From a virus, in the IMG/VR virus record IMGVR_UViG_3300047564_000138, positions 1-27,697 of that record: a DNA stretch of 27,697 bases. One strand, given 5' to 3'. Each line of letters begins with the position of its first letter. The first letter of the stretch is position 1. The notes beneath the pieces were generated by a model. The model saw only the letters and a list, made by a program, of their open reading frames with translations, was not told the origin of the DNA and did no database searches. Shown one piece after another: positions 1 to 6,803 of the stretch. Made by a program: the position numbers and the translations under genes.

Positions 1-491
1 TCTGTGTACTGGTCAAGGCTGACTAGCGGTGAGACTCCATGCTGTCGTGCCATGAAGTACGTGCCCCACTTGATATCAACTCCAAAGGTTTTCTGTAAAC
101 CAATCTTGTAGAAACCAAGTTGTAATGTATTGGAAGGTGTCTGTTGAGATGTCTTCAAGTCGACGATAACGAGTTCGCCATTGACTTCAAAGACTCTATC
201 GAGAATCATCTTAACAGGAACACCAGCAAACTTGGGTAACATTTCAAGTTCGATGGCAGGTACACCTTGCGGTGTCTTCCATATCTTCCAATCAGTATTG
301 GCTTTGCGCCAATCAATGTAGGCTTGCACCCATCGAGGACCTGACTCATGCCAAAAGGATTCGTCTTCCTTGTTAGGGTTTGCCTTGGTTGCCCTACCGC
401 CAACACGTGCATTGGTTAAGTCGGTGTCACCAAGTTCTTCGGCCCATGCTTTAGACCACAGCTCATGTATCATACGTTCTCCAAATCCCAT
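1..491 (-). CDS. PD-(D/E)xK (Cas4/RecB-like) exonuclease, C-terminal catalytic part, 3' end outside window
   Basis: Reading leftward from an ATG at 491 gives 163 codons without a stop, running off the window edge. The product carries the nuclease core of the PD-(D/E)xK superfamily: an acidic patch near residues 81-83, ILDRVF (D98), then IVDLKTS (D111 and K113, the D-x-K pair) and QLGFY (Q124 and Y128, the QxxxY motif of Cas4/RecB-type exonucleases). Its expected role is processing of DNA ends in phage recombination or replication. It lacks the N-terminal part of such enzymes, which lies in the previous frame at 470-679; together they make one complete N-terminal and catalytic region. The start at 491 may only mark the point where the frames cross. 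Family call is strong; whether this fragment is translated by itself, by frameshifting or not at all is unknown. Confidence 0.8.
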   Translation of the reverse strand, partial: MGFGERMIHELWSKAWAEELGDTDLTNARVGGRATKANPNKEDESFWHESGPRWVQAYIDWRKANTDWKIWKTPQGVPAIELEMLPKFAGVPVKMILDRVFEVNGELVIVDLKTSQQTPSNTLQLGFYKIGLQKTFGVDIKWGTYFMARQHGVSPLVSLDQYT

Positions 492-679
492 AGTTCGGTA
501 GCACGGTGGAATGCTGACCCACCTACCGACCAAACAGATGGCGCTTCGGGTACCATCAGGAGTCGGCCCAGGTAATACTGGTACCCACAATCCACATAGG
601 TCGAGAACGCAGAATATGAGACATGCTCAGGTAATGTATATTCTCCGAGTTGTATCATCGTGGTGTAAGTATACACCAT
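470..679 (-). CDS. PD-(D/E)xK (Cas4/RecB-like) exonuclease, N-terminal part, frame ends early
   Basis: This 69-codon frame encodes the usual start of Cas4/RecB-like phage exonucleases: a SYSAFSTYVDCGYQYYLGR helix with the cysteine that in this family often helps bind an iron-sulfur cluster, followed by VGGSAFHRATELW, the small-residue plus histidine motif. It then stops (TGA) just where the family continues. The continuation is intact in the frame one base back (-1), overlapping at 470-491. So the gene is either truly disrupted, expressed by frameshifting, or carries a one-base sequencing error. No classic X-XXY-YYZ slippery heptamer is visible in the overlap. The start is uncertain: ATG at 679 or ATG at 658 (MIQLGEY), neither with a good ribosome binding site. 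A 14-codon minus-strand reading frame (727-683) ends just upstream in the same frame. Confidence 0.7.
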   Translation of the reverse strand: MVYTYTTMIQLGEYTLPEHVSYSAFSTYVDCGYQYYLGRLLMVPEAPSVWSVGGSAFHRATELWDLENV

Positions 680-730
680 CGGTCAGGCCATGTAGGTTAG
701 CAGCCTACCTTCTAGGTTCAGACTCATGTG

Positions 731-803
731 TATAATTATATATAATAATATAATATATAGACCCCGAAGGGGTCTTATATATATTATATAATATATATAT
801 TAT
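731..803. promoter_or_regulatory. Divergent AT-rich promoter region centred on a GC-core hairpin
   Basis: A run of TA/AT-rich sequence on both sides flanks a perfect stem GACCCC/GGGGTC (760-765 and 769-774, loop GAA). The AT arms are themselves roughly complementary, so the whole block can fold into a long imperfect hairpin. It lies between the leftward exonuclease and the rightward gene at 815. TATAAT hexamers occur on the + strand (731-736, 741-746, 749-754, 787-792) and on the minus strand (740-735), so -10 elements for both directions are plausible, though hexamers of this kind are expected by chance in TA-rich DNA. The GC core could insulate the two promoters or terminate read-through. 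No -35 box is clear. Confidence 0.5.
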
Positions 804-814
804 AAGGGGATATA

Positions 815-964
815 ATGGCTGAAGTGATTATAGGTGCGCTAGTTGCACTAGCGATTCGTGATGTAGTCTACGAGATTGTAGATAGATACAACAACTACCG
901 ACACAAGAAAGACTGGGATGCTTACTCTGAATACCTTGAGGATTTAGAGGCTGACGACGATTAG
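815..964 (+). CDS. Small probable membrane protein (49 aa), only rightward gene
   Basis: ATG at 815 is preceded by AAGGGGA (804-810), a good ribosome binding site with a short 4-base spacer, and by a TATAAT at 787-792. The 49-residue product begins with a short hydrophobic helix (residues 4-14, VIIGALVALAI), continues with an amphipathic charged helix containing RYNNYRHKKD, and ends in an acidic tail (EADDD). That suggests a small peptide anchored or lying on the inner membrane, but no family is recognised. It points against the late operon and meets its 3' end; two stem-loops lie between. It could be an early gene of its own small transcript. Translation signals make it believable; function unknown. 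Confidence 0.55.
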   Translation: MAEVIIGALVALAIRDVVYEIVDRYNNYRHKKDWDAYSEYLEDLEADDD

Positions 965-965
965 A

Positions 966-1014
966 ATTTCTAGCTCCTGCCACCAGGGGTGGTCGGACTT
1001 GCTTGGCTAGAAAT
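966..1014. other. Nested stem-loop directly after the + strand gene
   Basis: Two bases after the TAG of the 49-aa gene, a 9-bp inverted repeat ATTTCTAGC (966-974) / GCTAGAAAT (1006-1014) encloses a second perfect stem CCACC (980-984) / GGTGG (988-992). The outer stem is not followed by a T run on the + strand (next bases GACAAAAGG), so it is not a textbook intrinsic terminator. It may be a 3' end stabiliser, part of a double terminator with the next hairpin, or a small structured RNA. It is too short for a tRNA. Confidence 0.45.
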
Positions 1015-1020
1015 GACAAA

Positions 1021-1062
1021 AGGACCCCCTTCCATAGCAGTGATGCTAGGGTTGGGGGTCTT
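1021..1062. terminator. Bidirectional intrinsic terminator between converging transcripts
   Basis: GACCCCC (1023-1029) pairs with GGGGGTC (1054-1060), and the loop contains a further 5-bp stem TAGCA (1035-1039) / TGCTA (1044-1048). On the minus strand the stem is followed by a short T run (TTTTGTC), on the + strand by TTCTTGTCTT. It lies 36 bases past the stop of the last lysis gene and about 60 bases past the + strand gene, exactly where the two transcripts converge. Confidence 0.75.
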
Positions 1063-1097
1063 CTTGTCTTAAAATGCCCTTCTAGGGCTTATAAAGG

Positions 1098-1304
1098 CTA
1101 CTCTGCAGAGCCAGGACCGTAGTCCTTTGAGTTCTTGCTAGCCCATTTGGTCAATGGTGCAGCTAATGCGCCGATTACTACAGCGTACTGAGGTGCCATA
1201 TCTGTGACGAGTGCGATACCCATAGTCACAGCAGCAGCCACAACTGCCAGCGCGTAGTCCTTGAGAGCTTTCTTGTGCTTCTCAGATAATTTGAATCTCT
1301 TCAT
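1098..1304 (-). CDS. Putative holin (two membrane segments)
   Basis: The 68-residue product has a basic N-terminus (MKRFKLSEKHKKALK), two hydrophobic segments (about residues 17-34 and 39-52) separated by a short turn with an aspartate, and a polar tail. This two-segment plan with a charged end is typical of small phage holins, which open the inner membrane to release or activate the lysin. Its ATG overlaps the stop of the M15 peptidase by four bases (ATGA), so it is probably translated by coupling. It is the last gene of the late operon; the terminator follows directly. A second membrane protein lies on the other side of the lysin, so which one is the true holin cannot be decided from sequence. 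Confidence 0.65.
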   Translation of the reverse strand: MKRFKLSEKHKKALKDYALAVVAAAVTMGIALVTDMAPQYAVVIGALAAPLTKWASKNSKDYGPGSAE

Positions 1305-1750
1305 TTGGTATCCTTCTTTGGTAGTGGTTTTACTTTGGAAACAATTTTGCCTACTGCTTTAGCGTCTCCCAACCAAGGAAACCAGGGCGAATCGTCATCA
1401 CCTGAGTTGTCATTGATTGAAATATGTATGTGCTTGTTATGCTGGTTTGAGCCCGTGTAAACGCTGACCCCGTTTTTCTGGGACCAAATTTTACCCTGGA
1501 ATATCAGGTACTTTACACGCTTGTCGTCTTGCAACTTAATGAACAAATCAACACAATTGATTCCGTTCTTTGGGTCGTGGGTTAAATCTACAGCGTACCC
1601 AGTGTTATGGTCAGAGTTAGGGTTTTGCTTGAGATGCTCCTTAGATGGAAGTAAACCGTCACTTGCTTTCTTCCTCTTCGGAAATAGCGCAGTCGCTTGG
1701 CGAAGCACAGCAATCGCAGCAGGTGTCGCTTTCTTGGCTACAGGTTTCAT
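1301..1750 (-). CDS. Endolysin, M15-type peptidoglycan peptidase
   Basis: The 149-residue protein carries the zinc site of M15 (VanY/L-alanyl-D-glutamate) peptidases: SDHNTGYAVD (H48, D55) and NKHIHISI (H109 as third ligand). The spacing motif DKRVKYLIFQGKIW between them is seen in many actinophage lysins. It cleaves peptide cross-links or stems of the cell wall. There is no signal peptide, so release depends on a holin. The C-terminus is a short basic tail without a recognised wall-binding domain. Its ATG overlaps the upstream gene by four bases and its stop overlaps the downstream gene by four bases, forming a compact lysis cassette. Confidence 0.85.
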   Translation of the reverse strand: MKPVAKKATPAAIAVLRQATALFPKRKKASDGLLPSKEHLKQNPNSDHNTGYAVDLTHDPKNGINCVDLFIKLQDDKRVKYLIFQGKIWSQKNGVSVYTGSNQHNKHIHISINDNSGDDDSPWFPWLGDAKAVGKIVSKVKPLPKKDTK

Positions 1751-1953
1751 TCATTCCTTCCCCTTTGAATCATAATCTGATAGAGAATCTCTACCTTTTC
1801 CTCGAGTCTAATGACCGAATCTTTTAATGAACTCCCAGAGTTCGGCTTGAGTTCACTAAGATAGTGCTTAACTAACCAGCGCACGCTTCCAGCAAATGCG
1901 GTGACGATTGCAATGATTGATACGATTAGTCCAGCCCAGTTTGATGCGGTCAT
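1747..1953 (-). CDS. Putative holin or lysis-associated membrane protein (one membrane segment)
   Basis: The 68-residue product has one strong N-terminal membrane helix (residues about 6-23, GLIVSIIAIVTAFAG) followed by a basic stretch (RWLVKHY) and a probable short coiled coil (about 44-62, SVIRLEEKVEILYQI). This resembles small single-span phage holins and XhlA-like membrane proteins. It directly precedes the M15 peptidase with a four-base ATGA overlap. With the two-span protein after the peptidase it may act as a holin/antiholin pair. Assignment rests on topology and context, not on a specific family motif. Confidence 0.6.
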   Translation of the reverse strand: MTASNWAGLIVSIIAIVTAFAGSVRWLVKHYLSELKPNSGSSLKDSVIRLEEKVEILYQIMIQRGRNE

Positions 1954-1971
1954 TGATTGCGCTCCTAAGAG

Positions 1972-3960
1972 TTATACGGTACGGATGGTTATGTTGATGA
2001 CACCGCCGAAGCCGCTGAAGCGCTTGTCAGGTGGTGTTGCTCGCTGAAATGATACTTGTTCAATAACTGCTTGACGAGATTCGCCAGTAGTTAGGTCTTG
2101 CCAGGTGAGTACGTCACCCAATTCTTCTACATCTTCAAGTGCTTGAATCTTTTCAAAGGCTTTGCCTTCGTATCCAACCATTGAATTATATCTGTCGGTC
2201 TCTAAATCAAAGCAGTAAACAGGGAACTGGATAACACGTTGACGAGGTGTAGCAATAGTTGCCTTAGCCTGATAGCCCTTGAATACAGGACCCTTGGTGT
2301 TATCGGTGCCGTCACGATAGAGGATAAACTTATAGGCTACATATTCCTGCGCTGTTGCAGGAGAGGATGTAGTTACTTCGATAGGGTCGATAGATGCATC
2401 GTATGAGATATGGTCATACTCTGTACCTTCTTTGTCCACAGTCTCAAGAGTCATTGAGCCGTAGGTGAACTCACCGCGTCCAAGCAAACGCTTAAAGTTT
2501 TTAGGCTCAAGAGTTCCATACCTGATATTACCTGTAGTTAGGTAGCCTGATGTGCGAAGAGTTGATGCGCTTTCAATGTAGATAGTACCATCTGCTGTTC
2601 CAGTATTTGCTGTGCAGAATGTAAGTCTATCCGCTACCGTTGGGTCATCGTTACCAATAAAGGCACACGCTGTTGTCTTATATCCAGTAACGCCATCTAT
2701 ATATAAATCGTTAGCGTAAGCAAAGCGCAGGGTTTCTAACTCATTAGATAGGTCAATGCGGATTACCCCAGGCTCACCTGCTACTCCTGTGGCACACCAT
2801 ACATAGTGGTCACGGGAAGCAAAGTCAAAACAAGGCTGTGATGTTTCCACGATAAGTGGACCATAGTTGAGTGAGCCATCTTGGTCAGATACTGCTGCCA
2901 CGCGTACGCCTCTGTTAGTGCCAATCAACATATAGCCAAGGTAATAATGAATCTTGTGGACAATTTCACCAACTGGAAGTTCTGCTGCGGTAATTGCTGA
3001 TGTAAGAGTAGGCATTACTCCAGCGGTAGATAGTGTGAACTTTTGTATGGTTGATTGAATACCATTGTAACCAGCAACATAGATAGCGGGACCCGATGCT
3101 GCTATTGATGTATAAACGTGTCCAGTATTTGAATTAGTGTAGACTGCGGTAGGCATAGCGCTCGCTGATGTAGAGAACTCATATACCTTGTTGTCAGCAC
3201 AGAGCACAATACGGTCCTTGACATACTCCATTGCTGCGTTGACAACTAGCCCAATCTCATCAAACATAGTTACAACGTCCGCGCTGGATGCGGAAGAGCC
3301 AGTCAATGGCTTCTTGTATACAGTCTTCTTGGTTGCCGTATTGGTAATCCAGTAGGCGTATGTACCGTCATCGCACATAGCATACACTGGTGTGTCAGTT
3401 CCAGCATTGTAGTCAACAAAGTGAGTTACAGTTCCGTCTGCTGCAATTTTATCAATATCGTATTCATCTAATAACAATACGCCTTTTGTTGTGCTCCATT
3501 TAATTGGGCGCAAGTGTTGCTGTGTGACACCATTAGATGCAATAGGACCTGTTATTGTGTGAGTAGATGTGCAAGACTTGAGTAGTGTTACCTGTCCCTT
3601 GGTCCATACATCTACACCTTTAGAATCAGCAAAGCGATAGCGCCCGTTCTCATCTGTTGTTGCAGGGTCAAAGAATTTGATACCTGAGCCAGAGTGGAAC
3701 GATGCTTGGCTGCGAATCCACCAACCAGTTAGAGACTGCTCGCCAGGCTCGCTACCATTGTCGAACTGGTCCTTACGAAAGGGTGCAGTCTGACGGATAT
3801 AAGGGCGTGAGTCATTGATTGCATAGAAGAATGGGAGTCCACCAATGGCTACGTCGTAAGACATATCGGTGTTCTGCCAGATTGCTGTAGAAGAAACTAC
3901 ACCAATGTCAACTGCGATAGACCGTTCGGCTCTACCATCTGTTATGTCACGACCAGCCAC
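1972..3960 (-). CDS. Large beta-rich tail protein (nozzle/hub or propeller-like)
   Basis: The 662-residue protein is rich in short beta strands with many aromatic and Gly/Thr turns and has no membrane segment. The N-terminus includes GWWIRSQASFHSGSGIKFF, a motif I associate with tail proteins of actinobacterial phages. The middle (about residues 170-450) has repeated strand-turn units such as TYAYWITNTATKK, HVYTSIAASGPAIYVAGY and HYVWCATGV, which suggests a beta-propeller, followed by a sandwich-like C-terminal part. Position after the fibres and just before the lysis genes fits a tail tip or nozzle protein, comparable in role to T7 gp12, or a receptor-binding hub. No enzymatic motif is seen. 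Structural role likely, exact role uncertain. Confidence 0.6.
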   Translation of the reverse strand: MAGRDITDGRAERSIAVDIGVVSSTAIWQNTDMSYDVAIGGLPFFYAINDSRPYIRQTAPFRKDQFDNGSEPGEQSLTGWWIRSQASFHSGSGIKFFDPATTDENGRYRFADSKGVDVWTKGQVTLLKSCTSTHTITGPIASNGVTQQHLRPIKWSTTKGVLLLDEYDIDKIAADGTVTHFVDYNAGTDTPVYAMCDDGTYAYWITNTATKKTVYKKPLTGSSASSADVVTMFDEIGLVVNAAMEYVKDRIVLCADNKVYEFSTSASAMPTAVYTNSNTGHVYTSIAASGPAIYVAGYNGIQSTIQKFTLSTAGVMPTLTSAITAAELPVGEIVHKIHYYLGYMLIGTNRGVRVAAVSDQDGSLNYGPLIVETSQPCFDFASRDHYVWCATGVAGEPGVIRIDLSNELETLRFAYANDLYIDGVTGYKTTACAFIGNDDPTVADRLTFCTANTGTADGTIYIESASTLRTSGYLTTGNIRYGTLEPKNFKRLLGRGEFTYGSMTLETVDKEGTEYDHISYDASIDPIEVTTSSPATAQEYVAYKFILYRDGTDNTKGPVFKGYQAKATIATPRQRVIQFPVYCFDLETDRYNSMVGYEGKAFEKIQALEDVEELGDVLTWQDLTTGESRQAVIEQVSFQRATPPDKRFSGFGGVINITIRTV

Positions 3961-3987
3961 GTTACTCCTTAGATAGAAAAGTTTTAA

Positions 3988-4857
3988 TTAAAATACAATT
4001 GTTCCAGAGCCAGCAGTAAAGCGATAAACTCTGTAACCAGAACGACTTGGTTGGTCATATGTAAGACCTGAAATAGAAGTCGGTGCTGCAAATGTATCTG
4101 GGTAAGCAATAACTACTACACCAGAACCGCCAGTGCCACCAGCGCGGTCTTGACCACCGCCACCACCGCCACCACCTGTGTTGGCAGTTCCATTAGAGCC
4201 AACGGCAACGCCTTTACCACCGTTACCTCCACCACCAGTTCCACCAGTACCACCGCCTGCTCCACTGTTCCAAGCACCTCCACCTCCGCCACCTGCGTAA
4301 GTTACCGATGTACCTGTGATTGATGATGCTGTTCCATTTCCACCATTACCAGCAACGTTTGATGAAGCGTCTGTTGCAGCAGAAGAAGCACCACCGCCAC
4401 CGCCTCCACCCCAGTTAGAAATATTAGGGCTATTTTGAGAACCGTTATTGCCTTGCGATGGAGTTGTACTTGGAGTGTTACCCAATCCTCCGCTCTGGAT
4501 TTGACCAGAAGAGCCACGCGCTCCCGCTCCGCCACCTGAACCACCAGGTCCGCCATCTATATCATAGCCACCATAACCACCACCAGTAGATGTAATTGTA
4601 GCAAATACTGAGTCACTACCCTTACCGCCAGATGAACCACTGCCAACTGATGACGAACCATTGCCAACTGTAATTGTGTAACTTGTTCCAGCGGTTACGC
4701 TAAAACCTGTTCCAGTTCTAAATCCGCCCGCACCACCAGCGCCACCTGCTCCATTGTTTCCAGCACCACCTGAACCGCCACCAGCAACAACAAGGTAATC
4801 AACGCTTGTAGGAGTAAGAACCGTGTAACTACTTGCTATTGTTCCAAGTATTTGCAT
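3988..4857 (-). CDS. Glycine-rich tail fibre tip/adhesin, copy 1
   Basis: I set the start at the ATG at 4857 (MQILGT), which shares one base with the stop of the preceding fibre gene (TAATG), rather than an in-frame ATG at 4887 inside that gene. The 289-residue product opens with VDYLVVAGGGSGGAG and is dominated by long glycine/serine runs (such as GGGGGGG), then ends in GSGVVVIAYPDTF plus a beta segment GYRVYRFTAGSGTIVF. Glycine-rich domains of this kind form polyglycine II bundles in adhesins such as gp38 of T4-like phages, where the loops contact host receptors. The protein is a paralogue of the gene at 5650-6801. Likely role: host recognition. Confidence 0.65.
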   Translation of the reverse strand: MQILGTIASSYTVLTPTSVDYLVVAGGGSGGAGNNGAGGAGGAGGFRTGTGFSVTAGTSYTITVGNGSSSVGSGSSGGKGSDSVFATITSTGGGYGGYDIDGGPGGSGGGAGARGSSGQIQSGGLGNTPSTTPSQGNNGSQNSPNISNWGGGGGGGASSAATDASSNVAGNGGNGTASSITGTSVTYAGGGGGGAWNSGAGGGTGGTGGGGNGGKGVAVGSNGTANTGGGGGGGGQDRAGGTGGSGVVVIAYPDTFAAPTSISGLTYDQPSRSGYRVYRFTAGSGTIVF

Positions 4858-5348
4858 TACGCGCTCAAATCGCCGACAAGAACCCAAGTATCTGTAGCAC
4901 GTTTAATAAGAGTAGCAGATGACCATTGTGCTCTTAATTTTAATCCAGGAGTACCATTAACCGTTGTGCTACCAGCAGATACTGTTACCTGACCAGCACC
5001 AGTTTGAAGTAAATTAATTTGAGTTCCGACAGGATAAGCAACAGATGAATTTGTTGGTACTGTAACTGTAATAGCAGAAGCATTATTAAATTCTACCAAC
5101 TTACCAGCATCGGCAAGAACAAAAGTATAACTGGTTCCAGTCTGCGCATTCTGCGTAAGCGCTAAAGTAGCATAGGTAGATGCAGCAGTCGCTGATGTCA
5201 AATAGGTAGATGAAGCAGTTGACGTAGCCAACTTAGCATCAATCTGTGTCTGCACAGCAGAAGTTACGCCATCTAGGTAGCCCAGTTCTGTAGCAGATAC
5301 TGTAGTTAGGGCTGTGCCAGCATTGGCTAGGTCACGTGCTTTAGTCAT
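4857..5348 (-). CDS. Short tail fibre protein
   Basis: The 163-residue product begins MTKARDLANAGTALT and contains ELGYLDGVTSAVQTQIDAKL (20-40), a fibre-stalk motif common in tail fibres of marine and freshwater phages, then alanine/serine/threonine repeats (STYLTSATAASTYATLALT) and a beta domain around KLVEFNNASAITVTVP and WVLVGDLSA. This is a shaft followed by a small knob. It overlaps the upstream 101-residue gene by four bases (ATGA) but also has its own GGAGGTAA ribosome binding site. The next gene starts on its stop codon. It is probably part of the adsorption apparatus with the glycine-rich tips. Confidence 0.65.
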   Translation of the reverse strand: MTKARDLANAGTALTTVSATELGYLDGVTSAVQTQIDAKLATSTASSTYLTSATAASTYATLALTQNAQTGTSYTFVLADAGKLVEFNNASAITVTVPTNSSVAYPVGTQINLLQTGAGQVTVSAGSTTVNGTPGLKLRAQWSSATLIKRATDTWVLVGDLSA

Positions 5349-5650
5349 TGGTTACCTCCAAAGGTATGTATTGCATTGGAGCAATCCCAAGTGCAAGTTT
5401 CTTCATTAAGAACTGCTTCATCGTGACATTGTGGCGCGATAAAAGCATCAAGTCTTTCATTATATGAATCACCAATAGCAGCATAATGCTTGCGAATCCT
5501 GTGGTTGTAAGATGTTCTGATACAACGCTGACCCCTAAAGTTTCCATACCACTCTTCGGGAGTTAGCCCATCAATAAGTTCATTCTCATCTTTACCAGGA
5601 ATTACTCCTGTGACAATATTGTTTTCATCAAGAAATGCATAGTGTGCCAT
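5345..5650 (-). CDS. Small fibre-associated protein of the AFLDENNIVTGVI type
   Basis: The 101-residue product begins AHYAFLDENNIVTGVIPG and ends with AFIAPQCHDEAVLNEETCTWDC. Small proteins with this pattern (a beta strand start, a CIRTSYNHRIRKHYAAIGD middle with Tyr/Arg, and a VLNEET end) are widespread next to or within tail fibre genes of aquatic phages, where they appear as fibre or chaperone-like domains. Its function is not established. Its ATG shares one base with the stop of the glycine-rich gene before it. Four cysteines are spread along the sequence. Confidence 0.55.
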   Translation of the reverse strand: MAHYAFLDENNIVTGVIPGKDENELIDGLTPEEWYGNFRGQRCIRTSYNHRIRKHYAAIGDSYNERLDAFIAPQCHDEAVLNEETCTWDCSNAIHTFGGNQ

Positions 5651-6801
5651 TAGACAGTTACCGTTCCTGTTCCTGCTGTAAATGTATAAACCTTGTAACC
5701 AGTTGGAGTTGTCTTTGTATATGTAAGACCTCCGCCAATGCTTGTTAAGTCTGGCAAAGAATCAGCATAGCGAAGAATAACTACACCAGAACCACCGCTT
5801 CCACTGTATTGTCCGCTGTTAGCGTACATACCGCCACCGCCACCACCAGTGTTTGCTGTACCAGATACTCCACCAGCGCTACCAGAAGTAGATGCTGCTC
5901 CACCGCCAGCGGTTGCTGTTCCAGCAGTTCCGCCAGTGTTAATTGAGCCAACACCACCACCACCGCGAGCAACCGAAGTACCAGTAATGTTAGATGTAAT
6001 ACCTATACCACCATCAGGTGCTCGGTTTCCTGTACCATTTGCTGGCGCACCACCAGCACCACCACCAGAACCTGCTGGGTAATATGATGCTGCATAGTTT
6101 TGAGAACCTGCATAACCTTGATTAGCAGTACCAGAACCACCAGAGCGAATAACGCTATCGTTACCAATAGCACCACCACCAGAACCACCACCAACACCAG
6201 ACCTAGTTCCAGAGTAACCTCCAGCACCACCACCACCAACGGTAGTAATTGTTCCAAATACTGATGAATCGCCGTTGCCACCGTCAATAGACATATTTCT
6301 ACCAGCACCACCACCACCGACAGTCACTGTAAAACTTGAGCCAGTAGAGTATGTAACTGCAGATTCGGTTGTTCCACCGCCACCTGTTGTTCCAACAGAA
6401 GTACGATAACCACCAGCACCGCCACCGCCTGAGATTGCTCCGCCAGGAGTTCCTCCACCACCAGCAATTACAAGCCAGTCAAACGTAATAGCACTTAATG
6501 TTGTAATTGAATTTGATGCTGCGCTTGCCTCTGAATATCCAGTAGCATTTTTGCCTTTTACAGTAAATGTATATGCTGTGCTAGCGGAAAGACCAGATGC
6601 GGTTACTGGGCTAGAAGTTCCAGTTCCGTAAGATGTGCTACCAGAAAATACTTCGTAAATAGATACTGGTCCACCTTTTGTGGCTGCAGTAAATGGAACT
6701 GCTGCAGTTGACGACGTGTAAGTAGATACCGTACCAATAGTTGGTGCATCAGGTATGTCTACAACTTTACCCTTCTTGGGAGATGTTCTATTAATAGCCA
6801 T
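5650..6801 (-). CDS. Glycine-rich tail fibre tip/adhesin with N-terminal FN3 domain, copy 2
   Basis: The 383-residue protein starts with a fibronectin type III domain (about residues 18-102: PDAPTIGTVSTYTSSTAAV ... SASTAYTFTVKGKNATGYSE), then FDWLVIAGGGG introduces a long glycine-rich region with runs of up to five glycines, and it ends GSGVVILRYADSLP and GYKVYTFTAGTGTVTV. The C-terminal segment matches that of the gene at 3988-4857 closely, so the two are paralogues that differ in their N-terminal module and in the glycine-loop region. Likely role: receptor-binding tip with an FN3 spacer that attaches it to the virion. Reverse-strand proline-rich frames over it are shadows of the glycine codons. 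Confidence 0.65.
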   Translation of the reverse strand: MAINRTSPKKGKVVDIPDAPTIGTVSTYTSSTAAVPFTAATKGGPVSIYEVFSGSTSYGTGTSSPVTASGLSASTAYTFTVKGKNATGYSEASAASNSITTLSAITFDWLVIAGGGGTPGGAISGGGGAGGYRTSVGTTGGGGTTESAVTYSTGSSFTVTVGGGGAGRNMSIDGGNGDSSVFGTITTVGGGGAGGYSGTRSGVGGGSGGGAIGNDSVIRSGGSGTANQGYAGSQNYAASYYPAGSGGGAGGAPANGTGNRAPDGGIGITSNITGTSVARGGGGVGSINTGGTAGTATAGGGAASTSGSAGGVSGTANTGGGGGGMYANSGQYSGSGGSGVVILRYADSLPDLTSIGGGLTYTKTTPTGYKVYTFTAGTGTVTV

Positions 6802-6803
6802 AG

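Noticed and set aside
206-412. 68-codon minus-strand frame overlapping the exonuclease
   Set aside because: It lies in a different frame from the catalytic motifs, which run without a stop through the same bases.
966-1014. Possible tRNA from the nested stem-loops
   Set aside because: Too short, with no anticodon or T-arm pattern.
5849-6082. Proline-rich + strand frame
   Set aside because: It is the complement of glycine codons in the adhesin gene and has no independent support.
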